A stretch of 64,000 bases of DNA from Coriolopsis trogii (lineage: Eukaryota > Basidiomycota > Agaricomycetes > Polyporales > Polyporaceae), in assembly GCA_020543525.1 (NCBI GenBank), contig JAHYIO010000037.1:2046001-2110000 (forward strand). Reading direction: 5' to 3'. The notes beneath the pieces are model-generated. The model worked only from the letters and a program-made list of their open reading frames with translations, had not been told where the DNA came from and made no database searches. The position numbers were made by a program, and so were the translations under genes. Below, in pieces: positions 11,152 to 21,884 of the stretch (the first letter of the stretch is position 1; each line of letters begins with the position of its first letter).

Positions 11152-12858
11152 CTACACCGCCTCCATGACCGTGACACCCTCCCCGTCAGCTCCTGCGGTG
11201 ACATTGTGCCCCGATATCTCGTCCTCACCCTCATAGCTTGCTTCATGCTCATCAAGGTAGTTGATGGAAGAGGCGAGGGACCCCAATGTACGTGCAAAGA
11301 CGAGTGATTGGGTATCGGTTTGTTGCGAGCCACTCTGCGCCGAATGGATTCCCATGAAGGCAGACTCAGCAGTCTGGAGATCTTGGAGGAAATGCGAGAC
11401 AAGAATGCACGTAATCCTGATACGCTATACAATTTGTCAGCATTCAAACTATAAGGGCTAGTTACGTACGGTTGGGTGAAGATGGGTATGATGCTGATAT
11501 CAGGACTCGTCAGGTATATCGCCTCCTGGGTGGGCAAGAAGCATCAGAACCAGTAGGGTAGGAGACATCGGCCTTACCGAGAGCAACGTTAGTACAAGGT
11601 GCAGTACGTTGAGCAGCAGCATAGCCCTGCAAGGACACTTAACATCATTCGTTCAGGGATAACGAGGGCTCCTTACATAAAGTATACCGTCCCTGGCAAC
11701 GTCCAGTCAGCTGATGTAGTGTGCCACGTAGACATACAGGGAAGCTTACCATCACGCAGTATAATAGCGTTCATGAAAGATAGCCCACTCAGTGCACTTA
11801 CAGTGCGGTCTCGTGCAAACAGGGCTTTCCAGGTTACAAGGATCAAGATAGTGTCCGAAACAATCAAACAGCCGCGAGAGATGATAGTGACTTGTTCAAT
11901 TGCAATGTCAATTGGTGCTAATTCCAGATTCAAGCACCTATACGCACATCTGTATCCGTATTCTACGTTCAGTAATACTGTATGCGTTGGCGGAATGACA
12001 CCTACATCTTGCCAGTCTCCAGAGACAAATATTGGGTTACGTTGGAGCAGCCGAACCTGGGTTGGACGAATCCACTGATGCCAAAGTGGAACTGTGCCTG
12101 TCTCCCAGTGTCAAAGCAACGAAGGTCCACAGAAGTTGTAGCTTACAAGATTTATTCCAAGAGGTACTAGGGATAGTACGAACACCAACATTCCAATGAG
12201 ACGCGACCGACCAAGGGCAAGCGCACGCAGCGCTGAGAACGCTGCGTGTACGCTGTGCATCAGTGACTCGGAAGGATGAAGATGGTAGTCATGTGGGACT
12301 GCCTCACCTGCCCATACAGCAAATATGCTTGTACCAACCGCTAGAAGTGCTTCAGAGAGTAGGGTACAACTGTGAACGGAGGCGTTAGCACTCCGTACAG
12401 GTTGATAGCAGTGTACCCTATACCTCTGTAGGGAACATGTCAATGAATAGGGATGAGACGAGTTCCAGATATCGACCTACTGCATCCGACATAGGGGCAT
12501 ACCCGGCGAGCCCTACGAGTGAATAGCCAATGAGGAATATGTATCGATTTAGAAAGTAGATGATCGAGGCTCCATTTTTACGGCGGCACCACTTTGTTGT
12601 CACTTCATCGCCGAGAGTAATCAGCCACTCGTACAAAAAAAGGACTGAGTGACGAATGCATATAGACCATCTTCAGCTCAGGAGCATAGGTGTATTGAAA
12701 CCGCTATGTACGCACCATAGGCGGCTATTGCACAGTAATCCTGCGCGGTCCTAATGTAGTCATCAGTTCGAGAAGCTACATCGTGAAAGGCCGAGCACAA
12801 TGGGATACCTACAGCAGTTCGTACTCCTTGATAAGAGCGGAGACGTCAGCAGCATCCA
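11152..12858 (-). CDS. DUF6533-domain multi-pass membrane protein
   Basis: The start at 12858 gives MDAADVSALIKEYELL. An intron with donor GTAGGT and acceptor near 12755 leads to TAQDYCAIAAYG. The diagnostic DUF6533 block follows: VLFLYEWLITLGDEVTTKW, then ASIIYFLNRYIFLIGYSLVG. Later exons on the same strand supply further membrane helices: TLLSEALLAVGTSIFAVW, LIGMLVFVLSLVPLGINL, VTIISRGCLIVSDTILILVT, LSFMNAIILRDG, TVYFM and LLLNVLHLVLTLLS. The C-terminal tail is polar and acidic (DEHEASYEGEDEISGHN) and ends at 11152. This is a large, fast-evolving family of basidiomycete integral membrane proteins of unknown function, usually with seven helices and seven or more small introns, as here. Confidence 0.8.
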
Positions 12859-13831
12859 TGACTGAGGTCGGCGGTTGTTGTATGGTGAACTGTGGGTTGC
12901 AGTGAGGAGAACGTTGCGCTTCCTGATATACTGCCCACGCCGCACGATCGAATGCGTCCGAGATAGGAGCCTCACTAGCTGCAGCGACTTTATGTAGATG
13001 TAGGAAGGCTGAACCCACTGCATAAGAGACTCAGCCTCAGAGGCTTTGAGGGGTCCTTCTAAGCCACATCAGGCATACTCGGCAGTGTATCCGGCATATG
13101 TTGCAGGGAAAGACGAGAAGAATGATAGGTATTGGAACGTTCAATGTAGCGCAGTAGGGCAATACACTGTGGGTACATCACAGATGCTATTGTCACCGCG
13201 CAATTCAGCTCTGTATTCCCTGTGTGAGCATATGGTACAGCGTATGCGTTCGGTTCTTCGATCATATCATGCATCCATGTCCCAGTCAGACCGGATGACC
13301 CTTGAACTGTGAATGTGCTAAAAACAACACGACACTCACCTACTTCTTACACGAACATTGGACCCTTAGCAACAGAGTCTTGGAAGTTTGAGGGGCGATA
13401 CAGGAGCAACGATACAGAAAAAGGCGGTCAAATTCCGTAGAAGAGGATGCTGTACCGCCTTCCAAACTGATATGTCGTGTGGTCATCCTATATCAGACGC
13501 GGGAGGCATAGCTTGCGGAAAGAGCCAGACAAGCGGGTGGGGGAGAGTGTTCCTTGGCAAGATGGCGCACACCTCCAGCCGCGGGGTTCCGACATGGCTT
13601 GTGCGCGTTCTCCATGATGCAGGACGCTCACCTTGGTGAATTAATGATAGACTTAACCATGTGGTCGACAAGACGGATTGCGATTATACGCTTCATCATC
13701 TGGCCCGAGCGGGACGGTACGAGCACGGCGCGACACTATCATGACAGGCGTAGGTCAGCGAGAGCAAATTACGACGGAACGAGCGACGACCGCAGAGCGG
13801 AAAGCCACATACATCAAGTTCACTGCACGCC
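12859..13831. other. Intergenic, nothing recognised
   Basis: This stretch of about 970 bp lies between the DUF6533 gene start and the DUF7704-like gene stop. Open frames on both strands are short and mutually overlapping, with no family-like sequence. Confidence 0.45.
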
Positions 13832-14335
13832 TCACGCTCTCTTCCGTGCGCCCTCCCCATCCTGACCAAATCCTACCCCGAGGAGGAACGAAGTCCTCAT
13901 CGTCGCGCCCACATACACAAACCCCACACTCCCCCACTCCATCGCGTCCCACTTCCAAAAGCGCACGAAGACGTCCACGGACCCCTTCTCGGCCGCCAAC
14001 GGCACCATCGTCGCCAGATGGCCCACGTCCGCGACGAGCAGGCAGAACAGCAGCGTGCGCCACGTGCGCAGCGAGGCCGTCGAGGAGAGCACGAGCCGCT
14101 CGTTGAGCGCGAAGAGGAGGTAGAGGTTCGAGAGCTGGTAGAGCGCGATCGTCGTCGCCGTCGGCGGGGTCTGCGCGAGCTGTTCTCCTAGCGCGGACGC
14201 GGAGAGGTAGGTGAGGTACTCTGCGGGCTTCGCACTTGCATAGAACGCGCCGACGAGGGCAGAAACGGGCTCGATGTAAAGGAAGAACAGGCGGTACGCG
14301 AGCGGGATAGCGTTCAGAGAGACTTTGGTATCCAT
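13832..14335 (-). CDS. Small four-helix membrane protein, DUF7704-like
   Basis: This is a single-exon frame of 167 codons from ATG 14335 (MDTKVSLNAIPLAYRLFFLY). Hydrophobic segments are LFFLYIEPVSALVGAFYAS near the N-terminus, IALYQLSNLYLLFALNE, TLLFCLLVADVGHLATMVPL, and a last one around EWGSVGFVYVGATMRTSFLL. The layout, with the PxxYRLFFLYIEP opening and a Trp-rich segment (FWKWDAMEWGS) before the last helix, matches the fungal DUF7704 integral membrane family as I remember it. Function is unknown. The frame is open further upstream, but this start gives the conserved N-terminus directly. Confidence 0.7.
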   Translation of the reverse strand: MDTKVSLNAIPLAYRLFFLYIEPVSALVGAFYASAKPAEYLTYLSASALGEQLAQTPPTATTIALYQLSNLYLLFALNERLVLSSTASLRTWRTLLFCLLVADVGHLATMVPLAAEKGSVDVFVRFWKWDAMEWGSVGFVYVGATMRTSFLLGVGFGQDGEGARKRA

Positions 14336-15154
14336 TTCTGCTGCGCGCGTCAAGACAGTGGTTGAGACCAAGAGTGTCTGCTGTTTGAGAGGGACATGCG
14401 CATCGAGGACTCTGCGAGACGTTTCCCAGGAGTACTGCCTCTCGATCACGTGATCGACGCGTCGAGCCCAATTGATGATGCAACGCGTCGCGTCGCGCCG
14501 ACTTCATGTCCGTCGTGGCTTGCCTCCTCTCCTCCTCCTCCTCCTCGTCGACGTTCGCGCTGCAAGTCCTCGCACAAGACGCCACAGTCCCTGTTGAATG
14601 CTTGGCAACGGCGCGTCGAGCCCGGATGCAGCGGCAGCGGCGCCGCAGCACCGCAACCGCCGTGCCAGTGGCGGAGGCCGCCACCGCAGCGCCCAGGGGT
14701 CCAGGGGCGTAACACAGTTCATGCACGATCGACGAGCGCCACATGTAGATGACGAAAGGGTGAAACCATCTCGCTCCTGCGAGGCTCAGAGAATCTATGC
14801 CATTAGTAATGAACGGCGGCGCACATACGCACCTTATGAATCAATACACGCGCAGTGTCTTGTCACTTGATGTGGCCCTCGAACATTGCAGACCGTGTAG
14901 GCGCAATAATGTTGCGCAGTGCTGCATATGAATTATAGTGGGCGACATAGACTCGTCTAGATCCCGATATGTAACCTGAGATGCATGCAGAAACCACAGC
15001 AGGACCGCAGACTGGATGATATGATACAAGGCGAACGAGCAAGGTTGTAGTATGAGAATATAGAGTACAATGCATGCAACTGCGAACGAGCGTCAGTACC
15101 ATTGCTTGACTTGGGAGACGAGGGAGAACGTACCGGTTTGGATCAACGCGCCCC
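14336..15154. other. Intergenic, nothing recognised
   Basis: This stretch of about 820 bp is GC-rich next to 14500-14720, where CTC/CCG triplets give open frames in several phases. No supported gene was found. It includes the promoter of the DUF7704-like gene. Confidence 0.45.
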
Positions 15155-16267
15155 TCAGCGCAACTTGCGCAGCTGCGTAATGATCTCCGAAAAGTCCTGC
15201 TCCGTCCACCTCTTCCCCTTCCGCTCGCGGATCCACTTGCGGCTGAACCGCCGCTTCGTGCGCGCCACCGCCTCCTTCGTCACGACCTCCACCTTCACAT
15301 CAGCCTCGTCCTGCAGCTCCCGGATACTCTCCAGCTTCGTATCCCCATCCTCCTCGTCGTCATCGTCGTCGGCAAACAGCGTGAGCATGGCCTGCCTCGA
15401 CGTGCTTCGCGAAGGCGGCCGTTCCAGCTCAATCTCCGCATCGCAGTCGTGGTCCACGAGCAGGATCACGTCGCGGTCCTCTTCGCTCTCCACGCTCGAG
15501 ATCGAGAAGCCACGCTCGTGCGTGTGCGACGCGGGGCCGGATGATGACGGCGGAGTCGTAAAACTCGGCGTACGGGGAGACTCGACGAAACCCAACTCAG
15601 ACATGCGGCGCGACAGCTCTTCCTCGCGTCGCCTCCGGACGTCGCGCGGGCCAGACATGTCGATCGTGATGGGCGAGCGAGGAGGGATTGATGTGGGTGC
15701 ATGGGGAGCGGCGGGGATACTAAGGCGGATGGAGGGGCGTTCTGTAGGTGGGAGAGTGCGCTGGGCGCGAGGCGTGTCGTGTGCAGCAGGAGGAGTCGGT
15801 AGGGGAGCCCTGGAGGATGATGCGACGGGCTGGCCTCCTGCGGAAGCTCTCCAGGGCGCGACTGGAGGTGTGGGCAGAGGGTGTGCGCGTAGGTCGGGAA
15901 TGGACTGTGCGCGCTCGAGGGGAGGACTTGGGAGAGGCCGCGGTGGTAGAGAAGAACGAGCGGACAGAGGTGTGGTGGGAGGCGTCGGCAAAGGCCTATG
16001 AAGCCTGCTCATGCGATAGGTGCTGTCCTGGGCAGGAGAGCTCGACACGGATGCTGGACTGGAAGTCGAGGCGGGCGATTGCAGCGGGTAGGAGCTCGAG
16101 TGGGTTGGCAACGCGGACCCGGCAGGAGGGGCATAGTTGGAATTTGACGAAGAAGAAGAGGAGGGGCGCGATGAAGAACGCGAGCCTCCATCGTGGAAAG
16201 TGGTGGGGGAAAAATAGTATTTGAGCGTTGGGACGGTGTACGGCGGCGAGGCGAGGGTAGAGGCCAT
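15155..16267 (-). CDS. Disordered Ser/Pro-rich protein with conserved basic C-terminus
   Basis: This is an intronless frame of 370 codons from ATG 16267 (MASTLASPPYTVPTLKYYFS) to 15155. The first two thirds are low-complexity and rich in Ser, Pro and Thr, with repeated LPTPP motifs (RPLPTPPTTPL, HPLPTPPVAPW, APLPTPPAAHD) that could bind SH3 or WW domains. A charged segment, DVRRRREEELSRRMSELGFV, and an acidic run, FADDDDDEEDG, follow. The last 35 residues are basic and look structured: RFSRKWIRERKGKRWTEQDF, then a helix ending QLRKLR. I cannot assign a function. The C-terminal module is the likely conserved core and the rest is probably a regulatory, phosphorylated linker. Confidence 0.75.
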   Translation of the reverse strand: MASTLASPPYTVPTLKYYFSPTTFHDGGSRSSSRPSSSSSSNSNYAPPAGSALPTHSSSYPLQSPASTSSPASVSSSPAQDSTYRMSRLHRPLPTPPTTPLSARSSLPPRPLPSPPLERAQSIPDLRAHPLPTPPVAPWRASAGGQPVASSSRAPLPTPPAAHDTPRAQRTLPPTERPSIRLSIPAAPHAPTSIPPRSPITIDMSGPRDVRRRREEELSRRMSELGFVESPRTPSFTTPPSSSGPASHTHERGFSISSVESEEDRDVILLVDHDCDAEIELERPPSRSTSRQAMLTLFADDDDDEEDGDTKLESIRELQDEADVKVEVVTKEAVARTKRRFSRKWIRERKGKRWTEQDFSEIITQLRKLR

Positions 16268-18834
16268 GGTGGGCACACTGGGCGAAAGGCTTGGTTGAGG
16301 GAAGATGAAATGGGACTCCGAACAGAGGAGCGGAGGCGGACGGTTGGGGCTTTATTGAGGGGCGGTGTTGAGGATTGAACTTATTGTGAAGACTTGACGG
16401 ACTCGAACGGCCCCGTCACGCCGCCAATAACGCCAACGGGGAGCGTTGGGATTTGATGGAATGTCGCGTGCATGTCGCGCGTCGCCCTCGCCTCTGGCAC
16501 TCACCACGATCGAGATCTGCGTGCGACAAGGCCATCACACACTCTCTGAGTCTCTTTTACGTTCGCCTTCTCGCCCAGCCTGTCGGTCCGCGACATGTAC
16601 ACTCTGCCGTGGTCCTCGGAACGTCCGTCTCTGCTCGAATCGTCAGTCTGTCCCCCGAGGCCGTGAAACAGCAGCAGCCACATCCGCCGTCATCGCCTCG
16701 TCTCGTCTCGACGAGCTCTCTCCAGACTCTGTACACGGATCCCGTCATGCAAAGTCCAGGTAAGTCGGCCAACTTTAGATCAACCTCTCGACGACCTTTC
16801 CCCAAGTGTCGCCCCACCGACCGTCGCGTTCGACTGGGATCACACCCACTAGTATGGTCCCAGCCGAGAATTGTGAAGACATTCCCTCTGCCTTCAACTA
16901 TGGTTGAATGCTATCATCCGCCGATGTTCACATGTCGGCCGACTTTCCCACTCGCACTTCCCGCTACCCTTGTTTCCCGTACGCCTGTGCGCTAGTAGGT
17001 GCATTCAAATTCAGGGGTATATGTAATGCTCACCCGCTCGCCGCCAATCCACCTGATCCACGAGTCGTCCAGCAGTCTTTCTTTCTCATCTCCGGGGGAA
17101 ACAAGAGCAGAGGCGCTGCGAGCTGGCGTATGGGAACAAGGTGTTTGCTCACCTCGTCTGTCCTTTGATCCACGTGCTCCCTTGCAGCGCTCGTCCTTAA
17201 TCGCCTCTTTTGCTTCAGACGCGCCCAAGGCTGCATGGCAAGCCTCGTACTTCTCCTCCATACCGCTTGTGCTGCATCCAACGGCATAGGGACATGACAC
17301 GGCGGTCTGCTCTCGCCCTCTCTCGCCTACACCAAGCAAGCCAAGAAGAGTTTCATCAGACAAAATCAAAAGGTCCGATCGTAGATGTGTGAGTAACCCG
17401 GTGCGACGCTGCGTAATTAACAATCATCTCCCCGATCCATCACTAACTCTATACTAACCTTCGCAGAGCGTACTTACTTTGCAGGACTTCACGTTTCGTC
17501 AGGAACCCCTGCTGACCGGGCCGAAGTCGCGCATTCTTCCAGCTCAGGTCCTCCTCTGCGATGTTCACTCTCGAGTTCGCCGCTCTCGCATGCCCGTCCG
17601 TCGTAGGATCAGTCCAATGAGCGCGTCCAACCCAGCACGATCGACGCTCAACCCTCGCGTATGCGGCCGGACGTCTCCCGCCTCCTGTTCCCGTACAAAC
17701 CGCCGTCGTGCTCGGCCCGAACTCGTTGGTCCCTTTTCGCCAATCTCTTCGGTCAACTTGTTGCTGATGGGGCAGCGGTCCCGCAGCTAGAGAAGATCCC
17801 GCTGGCTTCTTTCCTGTTGCACTTCCCCGCATACACCCTAATAAGCCTTTAACCTCTGATCTTGGCTATGTCAGGCGCGCAGGCGGGGCGGGGCAACGGG
17901 TGTGTCACGGCGGATGCTGGGTATGTTGGGTTCTAGTCTCTCGCCAGACACGGGCATTTGTGGATGTGGAGATTGGGGGTTCACTGTGGGCTAAGGTCGA
18001 CCCTTGATGCCGGTTCTGTGTCTCGCCCGCAGCCTTCGTCCTTGTTGCAGCTTCACCAATTCAGCATCCTGTCATGCACATTGATGGGCTCGAGCAGGCA
18101 TTCAGTGCTCAGCAGCACTCAGTACATGTCGAGACGCTCGAGAGTGGTCGAGAATCGAATGCTGTGTCTTCGGGGCCGTTCATAGACCCCGAAACATTGT
18201 GATATCCAGACTTGTCGGGAGTGATGTACCGTCCGGGTCCTTTCTTGAGTCAGGACATTCGCATGGAGACACGTCGTCGAGTCGTTCCTGATTCAAACCT
18301 TCAACCGCGGTGAGCGTTAGACGTTATGGGGTACGTTCAAGGTGGAGTAGGACATCTATATCAATATCGCCGCAGGTCCGGATATCGATGCATGTAGCGT
18401 TGGAAAGGTTGCGCGCGTCGGCATGCTGCGCACTCAAGCTGTAACGGTGTCATCACGAATAACTCCAAGTCTCTCTCCACACCCCGTAACAGCTCCTTTG
18501 GATGTGCAGCGTGCCCTCATCCATAACCCCATCCGTTCCGCGTACGCTCAGTGGTCTCACTCGAACCGTCATCCGAGCCGAGCCATGTCCGTCGATTCCA
18601 CTGTACAAGACCTATCATCGCGTCAGGCCTAGGATCCCCTCGCCCTAATCGTACACGTAGAGTACATGCTGAGACTGCCCAGTTGCGAAGCCGTAACGTC
18701 CCACATTCATCGCTCCAACCGTGACCCCATCCATCCACGGTTCACCTCGGCCAAGTCCGCCGCGCTACACGTTACACGCCTCTCCATCCCTGAGCGGCAC
18801 TCGATTCATCAAGCACATCCTTCAAAGTCAGGTA
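16268..18834. other. Long region without a supported gene
   Basis: About 2.6 kb of CT-rich sequence. Open frames occur on both strands, notably minus 16992-17423 with a helical AACHAALG-like stretch and minus 17449-17832, but none shows a convincing start, splice pattern or family motif. A small minus-strand gene within 17000-17850 cannot be excluded. Confidence 0.35.
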
Positions 18835-18869
18835 CTCGAGCCTCGAGCCTCGGGCCTCGAGCCTCAAGC
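18835..18869. repeat. Five tandem 7-bp units overlapping a stop codon
   Basis: The plus strand reads five consecutive heptamers of the form CTCGAGC (units 3 and 5 are CTCGGGC and CTCAAGC). The last unit contains the complement of the TGA stop of the deacetylase gene at 18864-18866. The micro-repeat therefore spans the end of the coding region and the start of the 3' UTR. Confidence 0.8.
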
Positions 18870-20755
18870 GTCAACCTTACCGCCACCCGCGCCGTCGGCG
18901 TCGGCGTCGGCAGTGGCAGAGATGGACGACACGAACCCGCGCGGCATGAGCGCGCCAGGGGGCGGCGCGACGCGCGCGCGGAACTCGTTGGCCATGTCGA
19001 TCATGCGCACCCATTGCACGTCGGCGTGCGTGTTCACCCACTCGATGAAGCGTTCCTGGGGTGGCGAGACGCGGGGCGCGATACGTGAGACGTGAGCGTG
19101 AGCATGGAGGCGTTTGGGGTTGGGCGTGTGGCGGCGGGCGTTTGCGATGCAGGGGTGTTGGGGCGGGTCGATGTCGATGGCAGGTCGGAGCGAGTCGCGT
19201 TGTATGTTGCGCGAGAGACGTCGTTGGTGGGAGATATCGCGATAGAGTGCGACGAGGCGGTTCCGTGGGGGGTAAGTGGCGTGTAGGGGTCGAGGTATCA
19301 GGATGCGTCAAGTGAGCATGTGTAACGTCGAGCTCATGCGGGCAATAGGAAGACTCACGAGCATGAGGAGGACGTGAGGTCGTCTGTCGCATGGGCCGAT
19401 GCCATCGCGTCGTTAGCAGCTGAGAGACAGAAACACGAAACGCGAGAGGCGCGTGACGTACCCGCTGACATCGGGATGTATAGTAATCGGAAAGATGAAG
19501 TTCTCTTCCTCTCTGTCAATGAGGATTGTTCAGTAGCAGTAGTAGAGCAGTATGCACGCTCAGCGCAAGCACCGGCGCGCTGTGCGGTCGACAACGACTG
19601 ACCTGTAGAGGTAGGTGAACGTGTCTTTCCATAGCTGCTCGACGTCGCGCGCGTTGACCTTGGTGATGTTCAGATGGCGTTGTCTCCTGTTCGACTATCT
19701 CACGACGTACCCATCCGTGCGAGTTTGGGCTTGACTTGATGAACCTAATGCGATAGTGTAAGTCACTGACATCGCATACGATATATGAAGGACTTCAACA
19801 GATACGCACATCATGGGTGGGAGATCGTCGAGGTACCAGTTGCCCGGTATCTCGACAATGCCAGTCTCCTTGCCTCGAACGAGCGGCTTCATCCATGCCT
19901 GTGCCTTGGCCTGATAGTCGATTTTAGTCCACGTGTCCTCGTCACGCAGGTAGTACGCCTGAGAGCTGGGAGCGTATTCACGCCTAATGAGAGCAACCTG
20001 AGCTGCGCGAGCTCTCCGACTTACTCGTGTGCCATGTTTGAATGATCTACGCGCAGATGGATATGCTATGAGCACCAGCTGCGAGTCGAAAGAGCGAAAA
20101 AATCTACCATATTCGATACCCTTATCAAGCAGGAGAATGGTGCCTTCTTTACTGGTCTCCCACCATGGCGCGACGCTACCTTTGGGCGGCACGCCGCCAT
20201 TGAAATTGGTAAGTAGGTCGTAAGTGTGGTCGAGAATATCCTTCTGCTGTTCAAGAGTCATCGAGACGGGGTTTTCGTGAGAGTACCCGTGCAGGCCACT
20301 ATGTTAGAAGTAAGGCTACAATCGCAATGTCCCAGAATTCGTGAACGCACATCTCGTGACCTGCGTCTCGGACGGCTGCCATCTGCTCCGGGAAGGTCTC
20401 CAAGCTATGGCCTGGTACGGCCCCGCTCAGTAGGAATATCTGTATTTGGAATAGGACTAGCATACCGGGTATGAACCACGTCGTCTTGATGTTGTACTTA
20501 GCAAATAGCTTAAGTAAACGAGGAGTGCCGACTTCGCCCGCGTACACGCCCTAAAGCATGGTCTCAGCTAGGACCAACACTGGCGAGTCATGGGGAGCCG
20601 TACACGGGATATATCCCCCGGAGAGTCTTCGCCTCCGTACGAACCAAGCCTATGTCATATCATCAGAAAGGGCTTGCAATGGGAAGGTGACTCATTTACC
20701 ATCCTGCTACAGCGTCGACGTCGACTCCGAAACCAATGAGTATCTTCCGCGGCAT
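18864..20755 (-). CDS. Polysaccharide deacetylase (NodB-like), complete
   Basis: This is the full-length paralogue of the truncated gene at the left edge. The start at 20755 ([19 protein letters not shown]) carries the conserved Asp pair of the metal site. Later exons give [73 protein letters not shown] with the metal-binding HxxxH-type motif, and [13 protein letters not shown]. Next come [76 protein letters not shown] and [15 protein letters not shown]. The last exon (about 18864-19044) ends after an Ala/Asp-rich tail ([11 protein letters not shown]). No signal peptide is seen, so it is probably intracellular. About nine small introns were inferred. The substrate is uncertain, as for its paralogue. 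Confidence 0.88.
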
Positions 20756-21884
20756 GCTGCAGGGCTGTAGGAGGCCAGTGACGATCGCTGGCGGACTCTA
20801 TGTCCTGTAAGCGTTATGGAAAGGGGCAGTATGCTAGCGATAGCGTGTATATTTGAGCGTGGAAAGCGGAAGCGGAGCCCCGAAACAACGATCATTGGGC
20901 CTCTTGCTCCAGTAGACTAGATGGGGAATGTAGAAGCCGAAGTCGTTGATTGATAAGGAGGGTATCTCGTCCGTAAAGCGCACCTGAGACTTCACTATGA
21001 TCTTGGAAGATATCCGTGCCGTGCTGTGGAAGAACTGAAGGCTATACTGTTGAGCAGTCTTGTTCGCAGTGCTTATCGTGGTGTAGGGGCGGGGGCCGCG
21101 GTAGTCAGTGCCGGATATTGACAACAATTATTCAAAAACAGCTTGGGCTCGTTCAGAACGCTTGCGTCTCTTTGTGGCTACGATTATACTATGCGTCCAG
21201 AGCCTGTCATTAGCTTTCATACTCTGATATGACGGTAGCAGACAGGAGGAGGAACGTCTAGCGCTCAACCGCCGACTGTTTCCCACGTGGCAGCTCAAGT
21301 ACAGATTCAAATCGGTAGCAACTTGCTACTGCTCCGCCACCATCCACCGAGTTGCGCGGATTCCTGGATGTGGATCATACCTCCTCTGAGCCCCCTGTTG
21401 AACCACAGGAAGGAGGAAGGAGGAACTAAAATCAATGTGACTTACTCATCGCTGGTGAGTTGTCCAAGGACCAGGTTGACCGCCGCTAGTAGAAGGCTGA
21501 TAAGCCTCTCAGTTACAGTACGATCGCCTACTGGGGACCCACGAACCCCAGCTGCTCCAGCTATATTATTGGTCGCCTACGCCCACGCCCGTCGTCTTAT
21601 CTGCGCGACTAGTAAGTTCGTATAGAGCGTCATGCCGTTCTCTGACCACGTTTTCTCAGGCGAAGCTCCCATGCAACCACCCGGACGCTCCGTAGAAGCA
21701 CCGGAAATCGGTACATCCGGCCTCCTGCATTCACTTGTGGACATATGGGGCAAATCGACACCTCCAGTCGATTTGGAGGAGTGCTCCATCAAGACTGCCG
21801 GCATAAGGCCTGCAGGGTCGTCTGTCACCGCTGACGGAGGACCCAACATCGTCTTTCCTCGCCAACCCTCATCTGCATCCACCG
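20756..21884. other. Intergenic, divergent promoter region
   Basis: This is the divergent spacer between the deacetylase and the permease. A minus-strand open frame at 20834-21127 reads somewhat protein-like (NDFGFYIPHLVYWSKRPND) but has no supported partner exons. No other feature was seen. Confidence 0.4.

Noticed and set aside
14446..14715. Overlapping GC-rich open frames on both strands
   Set aside because: They arise from CTC/CCG triplet bias and have no start context or domain.
16453..16995. 180-codon plus-strand open frame upstream of the disordered-protein gene
   Set aside because: Composition is random-like, with no motif and no splice support; probably chance openness in CT-rich promoter DNA.
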